A stretch of 64,000 bases of DNA. Origin: Stella humosa. Lineage in GTDB: Bacteria; Pseudomonadota; Alphaproteobacteria; ATCC43930; Allostellaceae. The notes under the pieces are model-generated. The model was not told the origin of the DNA, ran no database searches, and worked only from the letters and a program-made list of their open reading frames with translations. Positions 18,990-29,303 of the stretch are shown here, piece after piece. The stretch covers positions 5,004,001-5,068,000 of the forward strand of contig NZ_AP019700.1 in assembly GCF_006738645.1 (NCBI RefSeq), read 5' to 3'. Made by a program: the position numbers and the translations under genes. Numbering within the stretch: the first letter of the stretch is position 1; the number at the start of each line of letters is the position of its first letter.

Positions 18990-19001
<12 letters not shown>
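18972..19001. repeat. Perfect 15-bp tandem duplication at the livG/livF junction
   Basis: ACCTCAAGCATGGGC occurs twice without a gap (18972-18986 and 18987-19001). On the coding strand each copy contains the ATG and GAGG of the livF start region, and the right copy also holds the livG stop codon. It looks like a recent slippage duplication. Confidence 0.95.
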
Positions 19002-19721
<720 letters not shown>

Positions 19722-19750
19722 GATGCCGCCGCAGCAAGGCAGGAAGCGGG

Positions 19751-19781
19751 CCATCCCGGGCCGGCCGTCGGCCCGGGATGG
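19751..19781. promoter_or_regulatory. Intercistronic hairpin between the ABC binding-protein gene and livG
   Basis: CCATCCCGGGCC (19751-19762) and GGCCCGGGATGG (19770-19781) form a perfect 12-bp stem with a 7-base loop, 22 bp past the binding-protein stop on the minus strand. There is no T-run after it, so it is less likely a full terminator than a structure that stabilises the upstream mRNA or partly stops transcription, giving more binding protein than membrane components. Confidence 0.75.
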
Positions 19782-19803
19782 ATGCAGGCGATGACGGCGG
19801 CCG

Positions 19804-21030
19804 TTACTGCGGCTTGTAGTCGGACGTGGCGACCGACGACGGCCAGATGGCGCGCTGCGTGCCGCCCTGGATCTGGGCGGCCGGCACGGCGAAGTAGTCC
19901 GCGCCCACCTTGGGCGAGTGGTTATCGAGGTTGAAGACCCAGCGGCCCAGCGTGCACTTGAAGTCGGTCGCGGCGAAGGCCTCGTTCATCTTCTTCACCT
20001 CGGTCGACGCGGCGCGCTTGATGACGTCGAACAGAACGGCGCCGTTGCAATAGCCGAAGGCATGGTCGCCCGACGGCTCGAGGCCAAGGAAGGGCTTCAT
20101 CTTGTCCGACAGCGACTTGTGTTCCTTGTTGTTCTCCGGGTCGAACAGCAGCGGCGAATAGACGATGTTCTCGCCGGCCGGACCGGCACCGGTGATGAAC
20201 TCGCGCAGCGTCGGGTAGAAGATGGCGAAGTGGAAGGGCTTCACGCCCTGTTCCTTCATCTGCTTCACCAGGGCCGCGCCGGCATTGGGCGAGGTGAAGA
20301 TGCTGATCAGCACGTCGGGCGGGGCCGCGCGCAGCTTGGAGAGCTGGGGGAAGAAGTCGGCATTGCCGATCGGCACCAGCTCCTGGCCGGTCATCTTCCA
20401 GCCCGCCGGCTCGAAAAGCTTTCGCATGAACTCGATGTTCGACTTGGAATAGTCGGTCTCTTCGGCGATGAAGCCGAAGGTCTTGTTCGGCGCCTTGACC
20501 TTGCCGTCCTTGATCAGCCATTCGGTGGTCTGGAAGGTGGTGTCGGCATAAGCGTCGCTGTTGAACGAGAATTTCCAGTAGTTGCCGTACTTCTTCGGGT
20601 CGGACGCGATCTTCTTGGCGATCTCCTGGCTGACTGGCTGGCCGGTGAAGAAGATCTTGGGGAAGGCCGGCGCCAGCTCCATGATCGCCAGCGTGACGTG
20701 GCTGTGGAACAGCTCGCCCACCAGGATGTCGACATTGTCGCGGGTCAGCAGCTTCTGGGCGGCGCTGACGCCGATCTCGGGCCGGGACTGCGAATCCTCG
20801 AAGATCAGCTCGATCTTCTTGGACTTGCCGTCGACGGTGAGGCCGCCGGCGTCGTTGACCTCCTTGGCCGCGAACTCCCACGACTTGCGCATCGCGATGC
20901 CGGACGCGGCGGCCGGGCCGGAAAGCGGGCCGATGGCGCCGATCTTCACGGTATTCTGGGCGAGGGCCGGTGCTGCGGCCCCCATGGAGAGCAAGGCCGC
21001 CGCAGCGGCGATGGAAGCGATCAGACGCAT
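19804..21030 (-). CDS. Periplasmic substrate-binding protein of the liv-type ABC transporter
   Basis: A 408-residue type I periplasmic binding protein. The signal peptide [19 protein letters not shown] ends at ALA about residue 24, followed by the family start [41 protein letters not shown] 21030 is the only start that gives a proper signal peptide; the frame continues 45 residues upstream. It delivers the ligand to LivHM. It is the first gene of the leftward operon and is divergent from the GNAT gene. Ligand could be branched-chain amino acids, amides or aromatic acids. Confidence 0.92.
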   Translation of the reverse strand: MRLIASIAAAAALLSMGAAAPALAQNTVKIGAIGPLSGPAAASGIAMRKSWEFAAKEVNDAGGLTVDGKSKKIELIFEDSQSRPEIGVSAAQKLLTRDNVDILVGELFHSHVTLAIMELAPAFPKIFFTGQPVSQEIAKKIASDPKKYGNYWKFSFNSDAYADTTFQTTEWLIKDGKVKAPNKTFGFIAEETDYSKSNIEFMRKLFEPAGWKMTGQELVPIGNADFFPQLSKLRAAPPDVLISIFTSPNAGAALVKQMKEQGVKPFHFAIFYPTLREFITGAGPAGENIVYSPLLFDPENNKEHKSLSDKMKPFLGLEPSGDHAFGYCNGAVLFDVIKRAASTEVKKMNEAFAATDFKCTLGRWVFNLDNHSPKVGADYFAVPAAQIQGGTQRAIWPSSVATSDYKPQ

Positions 21031-21058
21031 GCAGCGAACCCCCGGTGCGAAATCTCCT

Positions 21059-21580
21059 GTGGCGATTTGGGCACGACGCGCGGCCCGCGCGCAAGGGCCG
21101 TGGCGCATCCGCCGGCCATACCCGCGGGAGTGGCGGGCGGTGACGGCCCTGGTGCTGCGTTCCAAGGCACATTGGGGTTATCCGGGCACGTTCCTGACGC
21201 ATTTCGCGCCGTCGATGGTGGTGCGCCCGACGACGTTGGTACGCGACGACTGCTGGGTCGCGGCCGGTGGACGCCGGCTGCTGGCCTATGGTGCGCGCCG
21301 GCGCGGCTGGCTCGACGACCTGTTCGTGGCGCCCGGCGCTATGGGTCTGGGGCTCGGCCGGGTGCTGTTGGAGCAGCTTCGGGCGCGGGCGCGGGCGGCC
21401 GGCCACCGCCACCTGATGCTGAATGCCGATCCCTTCGCCGCCGGCTTCTATCGCCGCCAGGGCGCCCGCCTGGTCGGCTGGACAGGCTCGCCCTGGCCGG
21501 GGGAGCCGGGGCGCCGCCTGCCGCGGATGCGGCTTTCCACCCGATTGGCCCTTCCCCGCGGGCGGGCGGCGGGGCGATAG
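21059..21580 (+). CDS. GNAT-family N-acetyltransferase
   Basis: About 173 residues. The core is a GNAT domain: [25 protein letters not shown] (first strand and helix), [23 protein letters not shown] with the acetyl-CoA loop GLGLGR, and [18 protein letters not shown] near the end. The start is uncertain: GTG 21059 keeps the first beta strand, ATG 21029 overlaps the start of the divergent binding-protein gene, and GTG 21140 would cut off the first strand. It ends 35 bp before ilvD. Acceptor substrate unknown. Confidence 0.75.
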   Translation: MAIWARRAARAQGPWRIRRPYPREWRAVTALVLRSKAHWGYPGTFLTHFAPSMVVRPTTLVRDDCWVAAGGRRLLAYGARRRGWLDDLFVAPGAMGLGLGRVLLEQLRARARAAGHRHLMLNADPFAAGFYRRQGARLVGWTGSPWPGEPGRRLPRMRLSTRLALPRGRAAGR

Positions 21581-21615
21581 TCGCAGACAAGAACCAGCAC
21601 CCAGGGAGGCCAGCG

Positions 21616-23289
21616 ATGGCGGCGAACGATCGGTCCCGGCACATCACCCAGGGCGTGGCACGGTCCCCCAACCGGTCCATGTACTATGCCATGGGCTACG
21701 AGACGGCCGACTTCGACAAGCCCATGGTCGGCATCGCCAACGGCCATTCCACCATCACCCCCTGCAATGCCGGCCTGCAGAAGCTGGCCGATGCCGCCAT
21801 CGCGGCGGTGCGCGCGGCCGGTGCCAACCCGCAGGTGTTCGGCACACCCACCATCTCCGACGGGATGGCGATGGGGACCGAGGGGATGAAGTATTCGCTG
21901 GTCTCGCGCGAGGTCATCTCGGACTGCATCGAGACCTGCGTGCAGGGCCAGTGGCTGGACGGCATCCTCGTCATCGGCGGCTGCGACAAGAACATGCCGG
22001 GCGGCATGATGGCGCTCGCCCGCTGCAACGTGCCCGGCATCTATGTCTATGGCGGCACCATCAAGCCCGGCCGCTGGAAGGGGCAGGACCTCTCCATCGT
22101 GTCGGCCTTCGAGGCGGTCGGCGCCTATGGCTCCGGCGGCATGTCGAAGGAGGATTTCGACGGCATCGAGCGCCATGCCTGCCCGACCACCGGATCGTGC
22201 GGCGGCATGTACACCGCCAACACCATGAGCTCGTCCTTCGAGGCGCTCGGCATGTCGCTGCTGGGCTCCTCCACCATGGCCAACCCGGACGAGGAGAAGG
22301 TCGAGAGTGCGGCCATGTCGGCCGGCGTGCTGGTGTCGGCCGTGCGCCGCAACATCCGCCCGCGCGACATCATCACCCGCCGCTCGATCGAGAATGCGGT
22401 GGCCCTGATGATGGCGACCGGCGGGTCGACCAACGGCGTGCTGCATTACCTCGCCATCGCGCACGCGGCCGAGGTCGAGTGGTCGATCGACGATTTCGAG
22501 CGCGTGCGCCGCCGCGTGCCGGTGATCTGCGACCTGCGCCCGTCCGGCCAGTACATGGCGACCGACCTGCACCAGGTGGGCGGCATCCCCCAGGTCATGC
22601 GCATCCTGCTCGATGCCGGGATGATCGACGGCGACTGCCTCACCATCACCGGCCGCACCCTGGGCGAGGAGCTGTCCGAGATCGCCCCCGCCCCGCCCGC
22701 TGGCCAGACGGTGATCCGCGGCATCGACCAGGCGCTCTATGCCGAGGGCCACCTCGCCATCCTCAAGGGCAACCTCGCCCCCGGTGGCGCGGTCGCCAAG
22801 ATCAGCGGCCTGAAGAACCCCGTCATCACCGGCCCGGCCCGCGTGTTCGAGGACGAGGCGTCGGCCATGGACGCCATCCTGGCCGACCGCATCAACCCCG
22901 GCGACATCCTGGTGCTGCGCTACCTCGGCCCCAAGGGCGGCCCCGGCATGCCGGAGATGCTGGCCCCCACATCGGCCATCATCGGCAAGGGCCTGGGCGA
23001 ATCGGTCGGCTTCATCACCGACGGCCGCTTCTCGGGCGGCACCTGGGGCATGGTCGTCGGCCACGTCACCCCGGAAGCCTACGAGGGCGGCCTGATCGCG
23101 ATGGTGAAGGAAGGCGACCCCATCACCATCGACGCCCACCGCCAGTTGCTGCAACTCGACGTGGACGAGGTGGAACTGGCGAAGCGACGCGCCGCCTGGG
23201 TGCAGCCGGCGCCGCGCTATACGCGGGGCGTGCTGGCGAAGTTCGCACAGCTGGCCCGGCCGGCGAGCGAGGGGGCGGTGACGGGGTAA
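21616..23289 (+). CDS. ilvD: Dihydroxy-acid dehydratase
   Basis: A 557-residue iron-sulfur dehydratase that makes 2-keto acids in valine, leucine and isoleucine synthesis. Cluster ligands are seen in CNAG (N-terminal), [10 protein letters not shown] and [15 protein letters not shown], and the C-terminal substrate motif [17 protein letters not shown] is intact. ATG 21616 has GGGAGGC upstream. Length fits the short IlvD class. It sits beside a liv-type transporter, so synthesis and uptake genes for branched-chain amino acids are neighbours here. The IlvD/Edd superfamily also has sugar-acid dehydratases, but the sequence reads as a true IlvD. Confidence 0.93.
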   Translation: MAANDRSRHITQGVARSPNRSMYYAMGYETADFDKPMVGIANGHSTITPCNAGLQKLADAAIAAVRAAGANPQVFGTPTISDGMAMGTEGMKYSLVSREVISDCIETCVQGQWLDGILVIGGCDKNMPGGMMALARCNVPGIYVYGGTIKPGRWKGQDLSIVSAFEAVGAYGSGGMSKEDFDGIERHACPTTGSCGGMYTANTMSSSFEALGMSLLGSSTMANPDEEKVESAAMSAGVLVSAVRRNIRPRDIITRRSIENAVALMMATGGSTNGVLHYLAIAHAAEVEWSIDDFERVRRRVPVICDLRPSGQYMATDLHQVGGIPQVMRILLDAGMIDGDCLTITGRTLGEELSEIAPAPPAGQTVIRGIDQALYAEGHLAILKGNLAPGGAVAKISGLKNPVITGPARVFEDEASAMDAILADRINPGDILVLRYLGPKGGPGMPEMLAPTSAIIGKGLGESVGFITDGRFSGGTWGMVVGHVTPEAYEGGLIAMVKEGDPITIDAHRQLLQLDVDEVELAKRRAAWVQPAPRYTRGVLAKFAQLARPASEGAVTG

Positions 23290-23399
23290 AGGTGCATAAC
23301 TCTCCCCAAATATCACTTTTTATTTTCTGTTGCTGCATATGCAGATACGTCTACATGGAGCCGCAACATGTCAATTTCAGACAGCTCCGTCGGACAGCA

Positions 23400-24239
23400 T
23401 TAATCTCCATCCCCTATAAATAATTTAGCCCATTCGAGTTCTCTCTCGGAAGGACTGTATTGGAATCCTCCATCTTCAGATCGTTTCCAGTATCTTGGAT
23501 TTAAGGCATCATCATAGAATATAAGCTCAGATACAATATAAATTAGCCAGGAATTAGTCTTTATACTGCTAAGTATAAATGAAGTGTCTTCTTGTCCCGC
23601 CACATACAATGTAATGGGCTCGAACGCCGCATGATCTTTGCTAACATGCACAAATTCATTGCTGAAAAGTCCATATAGTTGCCCGAGCGGTGGAATAATT
23701 TTTTTAGCGATCGAAATGCTGGATGAAAGCGTTCCGTCATTGAATTTTTTGAGCGCGCCAGGCTCAATTGAGATATGTAAAATTGTGGCTAGTGTTTCTA
23801 GAATGCCACGGGCAACGGCACCGTAAGGTCGCCGATAGCCATGCCGAGCGACCTCTATGCTGGCCATAAATGTAGATATCGTGCTCATAAGTAATCCCGC
23901 GCACGCCGATCGGTGATCCTTAGATTCACGTTTAACGTGATGGTACGACAACCCAACTGACTGGGAAATTAATAGGCTGGCGCTCTTTAAGTCAGATTCC
24001 GCGACCCTATCAAAAGATCGAGATATGACAGGACCATCGCGATGTATTTGGTTTATCAAAATATCCTTCGTGACGATAATTGCCCGCTTACTCTCATTGT
24101 CTACTCTGAACGACGACACATTATTTGCTTTGGTGTGGGGAATATTTTTGCCGTGGCAGTATTCATATTTTTTTCCGCTTCCGCATTGGCAGAGACTGGC
24201 CCTGCCGCTACGCTTGCCTGTTATCAAAACGCCCCCCAT
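23400..24239 (-). CDS. SEC-C motif protein in an AT-rich patch
   Basis: A 279-residue protein beginning with a zinc-binding SEC-C motif, CQCGSGKKYEYCHGK (residues 17-31), the motif found at the SecA C terminus and on many stand-alone proteins. The rest is helical; the segment LYGLFSNEFVHVSKDH resembles the last helix of HEPN-like proteins but lacks a clean Rx4-6H. Codon use is strikingly AT-rich (ATA, TTA, AAT, TCA), unlike every gene around it, so recent horizontal gain is likely. It stands alone, convergent with ilvD. Function unknown. Confidence 0.78.
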   Translation of the reverse strand: MGGVLITGKRSGRASLCQCGSGKKYEYCHGKNIPHTKANNVSSFRVDNESKRAIIVTKDILINQIHRDGPVISRSFDRVAESDLKSASLLISQSVGLSYHHVKRESKDHRSACAGLLMSTISTFMASIEVARHGYRRPYGAVARGILETLATILHISIEPGALKKFNDGTLSSSISIAKKIIPPLGQLYGLFSNEFVHVSKDHAAFEPITLYVAGQEDTSFILSSIKTNSWLIYIVSELIFYDDALNPRYWKRSEDGGFQYSPSERELEWAKLFIGDGD

Positions 24240-24412
24240 AAATGAAATTGTTCAAACTTACATGCACCACTAATATAAATTCTGTGACTGAAAATCTACT
24301 GATTTAATATCATAAAATCGTGCTTATCTCGCCCAAATTCTGTTGGTTTATTGGCGCATATAGTTCTAATACTTCCTGCGACTAGTCCCACGCCAACCTG
24401 CTACGATCGACA

Positions 24413-25249
24413 ATGCGCACCCTTGTTGCCGGCCCCTTCGTCGGCGAGTTCGGCTGGGAGGTGATGGGCTGGCAGGGGATCATCCGGGCCTTTTCGCGCC
24501 GATACGACCGTACGGTCGTCATCAGCCGGCCGGAGCAGGCGTATCTCTACCGGGATTTCTGCGACCGGTTCATCGGCTGGTCGCCCGGCAGCTATCGTAC
24601 AGCCGGCTACGAGTGCCGCGACGGCCGGCCCTATGACGGCGAGGCCCATGCCGGGTTTCCGGGATGTGCAGCTTTTTCCGTCTCCAACAACCGGGAGGCG
24701 ACGCGACGGTTGACGGGCGCGCCGCAGGAATTCATCCGCTTCGGCGGCGAGGTCGAGCCGGTGGGGTCGTTCGATATCATCGTGCATGCGCGTGCGATCC
24801 CGGAGGACGGGGCGGCCGGCAAGGCCGCGCGCAACTGGCCAGCCGGGCACTGGCACGCGCTGGTCGCCCTGCTGGCGCGGGAATTTCGTGTGGCTGCGAT
24901 CGGGCTGCCCGGCTTGGCCATGGTGCCGGAGGGCGCGACCGACTGCCGGCACCTGCCGCTCGACGGGCAATGCGCCCTGATGCACCGCGCCCGCTGCACC
25001 GTTGGCCCCTCATCGGGGCCGATGCACCTGGCATCCCTCTGCGGTTCCCCCCATGTCGTCTGGACGGAGAAGGACGACGGCTCCAGCGTGCGGATCAACG
25101 TCCGCCGCTATGCGACGGATTGGAACCCGCTGGGCACGCCCGTCTCCATCATCACCCGCGGCGCCTGGCGGCCCGACATCGACACGGTACTGGCCGAAGT
25201 CCGGCGGCGCGCGAGCCAGGTTCGCGGGCCACCGGTTCTCGTCGAATAG
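24413..25249 (+). CDS. Glycosyltransferase family 9-like protein
   Basis: A 278-residue protein without signal peptide. The C-terminal half reads like the nucleotide-sugar-binding domain of heptosyltransferases (GT9): ARNWPAGHWHALVALLAREF, then CTVGPSSGPMHLASLCGSPHVVWT, where SGPMHLAS is the common donor-binding motif. The N-terminal half begins TLVAGPFVGEFGWEVMGWQG, a segment seen in uncharacterised proteins of this sort. It probably moves a sugar onto an envelope glycan, but donor and acceptor are unknown. Codon use returns to the GC-rich norm right at its start. Confidence 0.7.
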   Translation: MRTLVAGPFVGEFGWEVMGWQGIIRAFSRRYDRTVVISRPEQAYLYRDFCDRFIGWSPGSYRTAGYECRDGRPYDGEAHAGFPGCAAFSVSNNREATRRLTGAPQEFIRFGGEVEPVGSFDIIVHARAIPEDGAAGKAARNWPAGHWHALVALLAREFRVAAIGLPGLAMVPEGATDCRHLPLDGQCALMHRARCTVGPSSGPMHLASLCGSPHVVWTEKDDGSSVRINVRRYATDWNPLGTPVSIITRGAWRPDIDTVLAEVRRRASQVRGPPVLVE

Positions 25250-25261
25250 GGTGTGGTGGCG

Positions 25262-26329
25262 CTATTCCGCCGCCTCGGCCAGCCGCGGATAGTCCGTGTA
25301 GCCCTCGGCACCCGCGGAATAGAAGGTGGCCGCGTTCCACGCGTTCAGCGGCGCCCGCAGCGCGAAGCGATGGGGCAGGTCGGGGTTGGCGATGAAGAGC
25401 TTGCCGTAGGCGACGGCATCGGCCTCGCCGGCCGCCAGGGCCGCCTCGCCGCTCTCCTGGGTGAAGCCCTCGTTGACGATGTAGGCGCCGCCGAAGGCCG
25501 CCTTCAGCGCGGGGCCGAGGCGCGGGTCCTTCACCGATTCGCGCGCGCAGAGGAAGGCCAGCTTGCGCCGGCCCAACTCGCGCGCGACATGGCCGAAGGT
25601 GGCGGCGAGGTCGCTGTCGCCCATGTCGTGCGAATCGCCGCGCGGCGCCAGGTGCATGCCGACGCGGCCGGCACCCCAGACGGCGGTGACGGCGTCCGTC
25701 ACCTCCAGCATCAGGCGGGCGCGGTTCTCGATCGACCCGCCATAACCATCGGTGCGCCGGTTGCTGCCGTCCTGGAGGAACTGGTCCAGCAGGTAGCCAT
25801 TGGCGCCGTGGATCTCGACCCCGTCGAAGCCGGCGGCCAGCGCGTTCTGGGCCCCCTTGCGGAAGTCGGCGACGATGCCGGGCAGCTCCTCGGCGGCCAG
25901 CGCGCGAGGGACGCTGTAGGGCCGCTCGGGCCGCAGCAGGCTGACATGGCCCTTGGGGGCGATGGCGCTCGGCGCCACTGGTGCTGCCCCGGCGTGATAG
26001 GAGGGGTCGGAGATGCGGCCGACATGCCAGAGCTGCAGCAGGATGCGCCCGCCGGCCGCGTGCACGCCGTCGGTCACGTGGCGCCAGCCCGCCACCTGCT
26101 CGTCGGACCAGATGCCGGGGGTATGGGGATAGCCCACGCCCTGGGGGCTGACCGAAGTCGCCTCCGTCAGGATGAGGCCGGCCGAGGCGCGCTGGACGTA
26201 GTAGTCGCGCATCAGGGGGTTCGGCACGCGGCCCGCGCCGCTCGAGCGGTTGCGGGTCAAGGGCGCCATGACGACGCGATTGGGAAGCTGGAAATCGCCA
26301 ATGGCGATGGGATCGAGGAGCGTCGGCAT
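25262..26329 (-). CDS. Old Yellow Enzyme-family NADH:flavin oxidoreductase (NemA-like)
   Basis: A 355-residue FMN-dependent ene-reductase with an (alpha/beta)8 barrel: start PTLLDPIAIGDFQLPNRVVMAPLTRNRS, active site pair in FDGVEIHGANGYLLDQFL (HxxN), the family box RTDGYGGSIENRARL and the C-terminal FMN-phosphate site VAYGKLFIANPDLPHR. These enzymes reduce activated C=C bonds, nitro compounds and N-ethylmaleimide. ATG 26329 was chosen because the frame upstream is non-homologous. It is convergent with the GT9-like gene. Confidence 0.92.
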   Translation of the reverse strand: MPTLLDPIAIGDFQLPNRVVMAPLTRNRSSGAGRVPNPLMRDYYVQRASAGLILTEATSVSPQGVGYPHTPGIWSDEQVAGWRHVTDGVHAAGGRILLQLWHVGRISDPSYHAGAAPVAPSAIAPKGHVSLLRPERPYSVPRALAAEELPGIVADFRKGAQNALAAGFDGVEIHGANGYLLDQFLQDGSNRRTDGYGGSIENRARLMLEVTDAVTAVWGAGRVGMHLAPRGDSHDMGDSDLAATFGHVARELGRRKLAFLCARESVKDPRLGPALKAAFGGAYIVNEGFTQESGEAALAAGEADAVAYGKLFIANPDLPHRFALRAPLNAWNAATFYSAGAEGYTDYPRLAEAAE

Positions 26330-26462
26330 GGATTGGACCCTGCGGAACTGGACAGACAGAGTCTGAGCTAGGGGCGCTGCTGCATTGCAACAAGGGCGGG
26401 CGGCGAGCGGACGACCGGCGGCTGGCGAATGGCAGCCATGCGCCAACCGCCGGCCGGCCTGC

Positions 26463-27287
26463 CTAGACGTGCGCCCCCAGGCGCCGCACGACCTTGCGCC
26501 CCGTCGCCGGCAGGGCCAGCAGCTCCGCCCACTCGTCGGCCACCCGCTCGAGCTGTTCGTCGAAGCGCCAGGGCGGGTTGATGAAGATCATGCCGCCGCC
26601 GGCCAGCCGCTCGCCATCGACCGGATAGCGCAGGAAGTCCGCGCGGATGGCATTCTCCACCCCCGCGGCGGCCAATGCGCCCGAGATGGCGAGGCGAATG
26701 GTGTCGTCCTTGATCGGGTACCAGCAGGCATAGATGCCGGTCGGCCACTTCTTCCAGGCAGCCGCCAGCGCCTCGCCCAGCCGGGTCGCCTCGTCGCGGC
26801 TTTCATAGGGCGGGTCGACGAAGACCAGGCCCCGCCGCTCGGCCGGCGGCAGCAGAGCCGCCATCGCCTCGTAGCCGTCGCGGTGGTGCACGGCCACCCG
26901 CCGGTCGCGGCGGAAGTGGCCGCGCAGCACCTCCACATCCTCCGGGTGCAATTCGCAGGCGCCCAGCCGGTCGCCGTCGCGCATCATCGCGGCCGCGATC
27001 GCGGGCGAGCCCGGATAGCGGCCGGCGGCGGTGAAGGGCTCGACGGCCGCGCGATAGGATGCGAGCCCCCGCCCCGGCCGCGCCAGCACCCGGCCGATAC
27101 CACCCTCGGCCTCGCCCGTGCGCTGGGCCTCGGGCGACTTCAGGTCGTAGAGGCCGAGGCCGGCATGGGTGTCCAGCACAAAGAAGGGCTTGGGCTTCTG
27201 CCGCAGATGGTCCAGCAGCAGGACCAGGGCGGCATGCTTGAAGACCTCCGTGTGGTTGCCCGCATGGAAGGCGTGGCGGTAGTTCAT
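26463..27287 (-). CDS. rlmJ: 23S rRNA (adenine2030-N6)-methyltransferase RlmJ
   Basis: A 274-residue SAM methyltransferase. The N terminus NYRHAFHAGNHTEVFKHAAL is diagnostic for RlmJ; the catalytic motif IV is FVDPPYE (DPPY) and motif I is FFVLDTHAGLGLYDL. It methylates A2030 of 23S rRNA. ATG 27287 gives exactly the conserved N terminus. It stands between the OYE gene and the uronate-dehydrogenase-like gene, 23 bp after the latter. Confidence 0.94.
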   Translation of the reverse strand: MNYRHAFHAGNHTEVFKHAALVLLLDHLRQKPKPFFVLDTHAGLGLYDLKSPEAQRTGEAEGGIGRVLARPGRGLASYRAAVEPFTAAGRYPGSPAIAAAMMRDGDRLGACELHPEDVEVLRGHFRRDRRVAVHHRDGYEAMAALLPPAERRGLVFVDPPYESRDEATRLGEALAAAWKKWPTGIYACWYPIKDDTIRLAISGALAAAGVENAIRADFLRYPVDGERLAGGGMIFINPPWRFDEQLERVADEWAELLALPATGRKVVRRLGAHV

Positions 27288-27310
27288 CGCACGTTCAGTC
27301 GAAGGGGGGA

Positions 27311-28132
27311 TCAGTCGATGCGGCCGGGTTCCCCGTCGAATTCCACGACGCAGGTCGGCCCGCCATGGAACTGGACGGCGACCGGGTGCTCGGCCGGCAT
27401 CTCGCTCATCAGGTCGTCGGCCCAGGCCTCGGCATCGTCCTCCGGGCGGTAGCCGATGAGGTCGGCCGCGTGCGTCCACCAGGTGGCGCGCGTATTGGCC
27501 GACACGCCATAGAGGGTGATGTAGTGGTAGTCGGGCGCCTCGATGGCGCAGCCGACCAGGCGCACCATGTCGCCGGGCGAGATCCAGGTCATAAGCTGCC
27601 GGCGGTCGCGCGGGCGCTCCTGGAACGAGCCGATGCGCAGGCTGGCCACCTGCATCGCGTGCTTGTCGGCATAGAGGCGGCCCACCGCCTCGCCGAAGAC
27701 CTTGGTGACGCCATAGCGGCTGTCGGGCCGCGGCACGTCATGCTCGTCCAATGGACGGGCGCGGCGGTGGAAGCCCACCGCGTGGTTGGAGCTGGCGAAG
27801 ATCACCCGGCGCACGCCGGCCCGGCGCGCGGCCTCGAAGACGTTGTAGGTGCCAGAGATGTTGGCCGGCAGCAGCTTGTCCCACGCATCCTCGTCCGGCA
27901 CGGCGGCCAGGTGGACGATGACGTCGATGCCGGCGACCGCGCGCTCGACCGCCGCCATGTCGGCCACGTCGCAGACCACCACTTCCTCGCCGCGCCCGGC
28001 CTCGTCCTGGGGTGCGATGTCGGCCAGGCGCAGCAGGGCATAGCGGTCGGCCAGGCCGTCGCGCAGGGTCTGGCCGATGCGGCCGGCGGCCCCGGTGATC
28101 AGCACGCGAAGGGTGGTGTTGGGGTGGGCCAT
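27311..28132 (-). CDS. NAD-dependent epimerase/dehydratase, uronate dehydrogenase-like
   Basis: A 273-residue short-chain dehydrogenase of the extended type with the NAD site LITGAAGRIGQTLRDGL, the strand LRLADIAPQDEAGRGEE, HLAAVPDEDAWDKLLPANISGTYNVFEAAR and the catalytic YGVTK. The residues SSNHAVGFHRR and LRIGSFQERPRDRRQLMTW closely match the layout of bacterial uronate dehydrogenase (Udh), which oxidises glucuronate and galacturonate to aldaric acids. No other uronate-pathway gene is next to it, so the exact sugar acid is not proven. Confidence 0.8.
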   Translation of the reverse strand: MAHPNTTLRVLITGAAGRIGQTLRDGLADRYALLRLADIAPQDEAGRGEEVVVCDVADMAAVERAVAGIDVIVHLAAVPDEDAWDKLLPANISGTYNVFEAARRAGVRRVIFASSNHAVGFHRRARPLDEHDVPRPDSRYGVTKVFGEAVGRLYADKHAMQVASLRIGSFQERPRDRRQLMTWISPGDMVRLVGCAIEAPDYHYITLYGVSANTRATWWTHAADLIGYRPEDDAEAWADDLMSEMPAEHPVAVQFHGGPTCVVEFDGEPGRID

Positions 28133-28232
28133 GATGGTCGTCTTCTCCCGGGGTCCTAGAGGCACAGTATGCGGCAAGCGCGGGACACTATGCGATAGTC
28201 GGCCCCGGCAGGAACCCCGGCGAGAGTGACCC

Positions 28233-28661
28233 ATGACCGACGAAGCGATCCAGCGCGGCATCGACAACCTTATGAAGACCTTCGGCCGCGTGCCCGACAC
28301 GTTCCAGGTGATGCTGGACCATGCCCCCGATGCGTTCGCGGGCTACACCGCGATGCGCGGCTTCGTCATGCGCGACCGCGACGAGGGCGCCGCCCTCGAC
28401 CTGAAGACGAAGGAGTTCATCTTCGTCCTGCTCGACGTGGCCGGTGGCAACCTCGTCGGCGCCAAGAGCCACCTGACGCAGTCGATGAAGCTGGGCCTGA
28501 CCATCCCCGAGCTGGTCGAAGGGCTGGTGCAGGTCATGATGTGCAACGGCATCACCGCCTGGAACCTGGTCGGCCGGCCGGTTCTGGAGCACGGGCTGGA
28601 GGTCCAGGCCGGCCTGGACAAGGCCCAGGCAGAGAAGCCCGGCCGCGCGCGCAGCGACTGA
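28233..28661 (+). CDS. Carboxymuconolactone decarboxylase-like protein
   Basis: A 142-residue all-helical protein of the CMD/AhpD fold (MKTFGRVPDTFQVMLDHAPDAFAGYTAMRGFV, then LDLKTKEFIFVLLDVAGGN). The CxxC thiol pair of peroxidase-type AhpD is absent: the equivalent segment reads NLVGAKSHLTQ with only the His kept. It is therefore more likely a decarboxylase-like or structural member. Divergent from the uronate-dehydrogenase-like gene across 100 bp. Confidence 0.78.
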   Translation: MTDEAIQRGIDNLMKTFGRVPDTFQVMLDHAPDAFAGYTAMRGFVMRDRDEGAALDLKTKEFIFVLLDVAGGNLVGAKSHLTQSMKLGLTIPELVEGLVQVMMCNGITAWNLVGRPVLEHGLEVQAGLDKAQAEKPGRARSD

Positions 28662-28686
28662 CGGGGCCCACTGCTGACGGGTGGCC

Positions 28687-29160
28687 CTACGGGGCGGGCG
28701 CCTCCTGGCAGGCGTCCACCCACTCCGCCCCCACCAGTTCGGCCAGGCGGCCGGGCGCGATGCGCAGCGCGCTGCGGATGGAGCCCGCCGCCGGCACCAC
28801 CTCGTCGAAGGCGCGCAGCGAAATGTCGCAATAGACCGGCAGCGGCGTCGCCAGCCCGAGGGGGCAGACGCCGCCCACCGGGTGGCCCGTCAGCGCCTCC
28901 ACCTCGCCCGCGTCCAGCATGCGGGGCTTGGCGCCGAATGCGTCCTTGCACTTGCGGTTGTCGAGCCGGGCGTCGCCGCGCGTCACCAGCAGCACCACGC
29001 GATCGCCCAGGCGCAGCGACAGGGTCTTGGCGATCTGCGCCGGCGCCACGCCATGGGCGGCGGCGGCCAACGCCACGGTGGCACTGCTCTCCGCGGTCTC
29101 GATGATGGCGATGTCGGGGGCGTGCGCGGCCAGGAAGGCGCGGACCGATTCGAGGCTCAT
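28687..29160 (-). CDS. YbaK/EbsC-family aminoacyl-tRNA deacylase
   Basis: A 157-residue protein of the YbaK/ProX editing-domain fold, with the conserved Lys in APAQIAKTLSLRL and the GHPVGGVCPLGL and SLRAFDEVVPAAGS segments. Members remove wrongly attached amino acids, mostly Cys or Ala, from tRNA-Pro. Length is normal for the free-standing type. Its stop is 25 bp from that of the CMD-like gene, in a convergent pair. Confidence 0.9.
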   Translation of the reverse strand: MSLESVRAFLAAHAPDIAIIETAESSATVALAAAAHGVAPAQIAKTLSLRLGDRVVLLVTRGDARLDNRKCKDAFGAKPRMLDAGEVEALTGHPVGGVCPLGLATPLPVYCDISLRAFDEVVPAAGSIRSALRIAPGRLAELVGAEWVDACQEAPAP

Positions 29161-29303
29161 GCCGGCTTGTCCCAGGTGGATTGGCGGCCGCGACCATGGA
29201 CGGCGCTGCCGCGCGCGGTCAACCCGGGGCGCCTGCGACCCGATATCCCTCTCGCCCCCGCCGGCCGGCGCCTATGCTGGCCGGCCAAGGAAGCAGGACA
29301 CGC

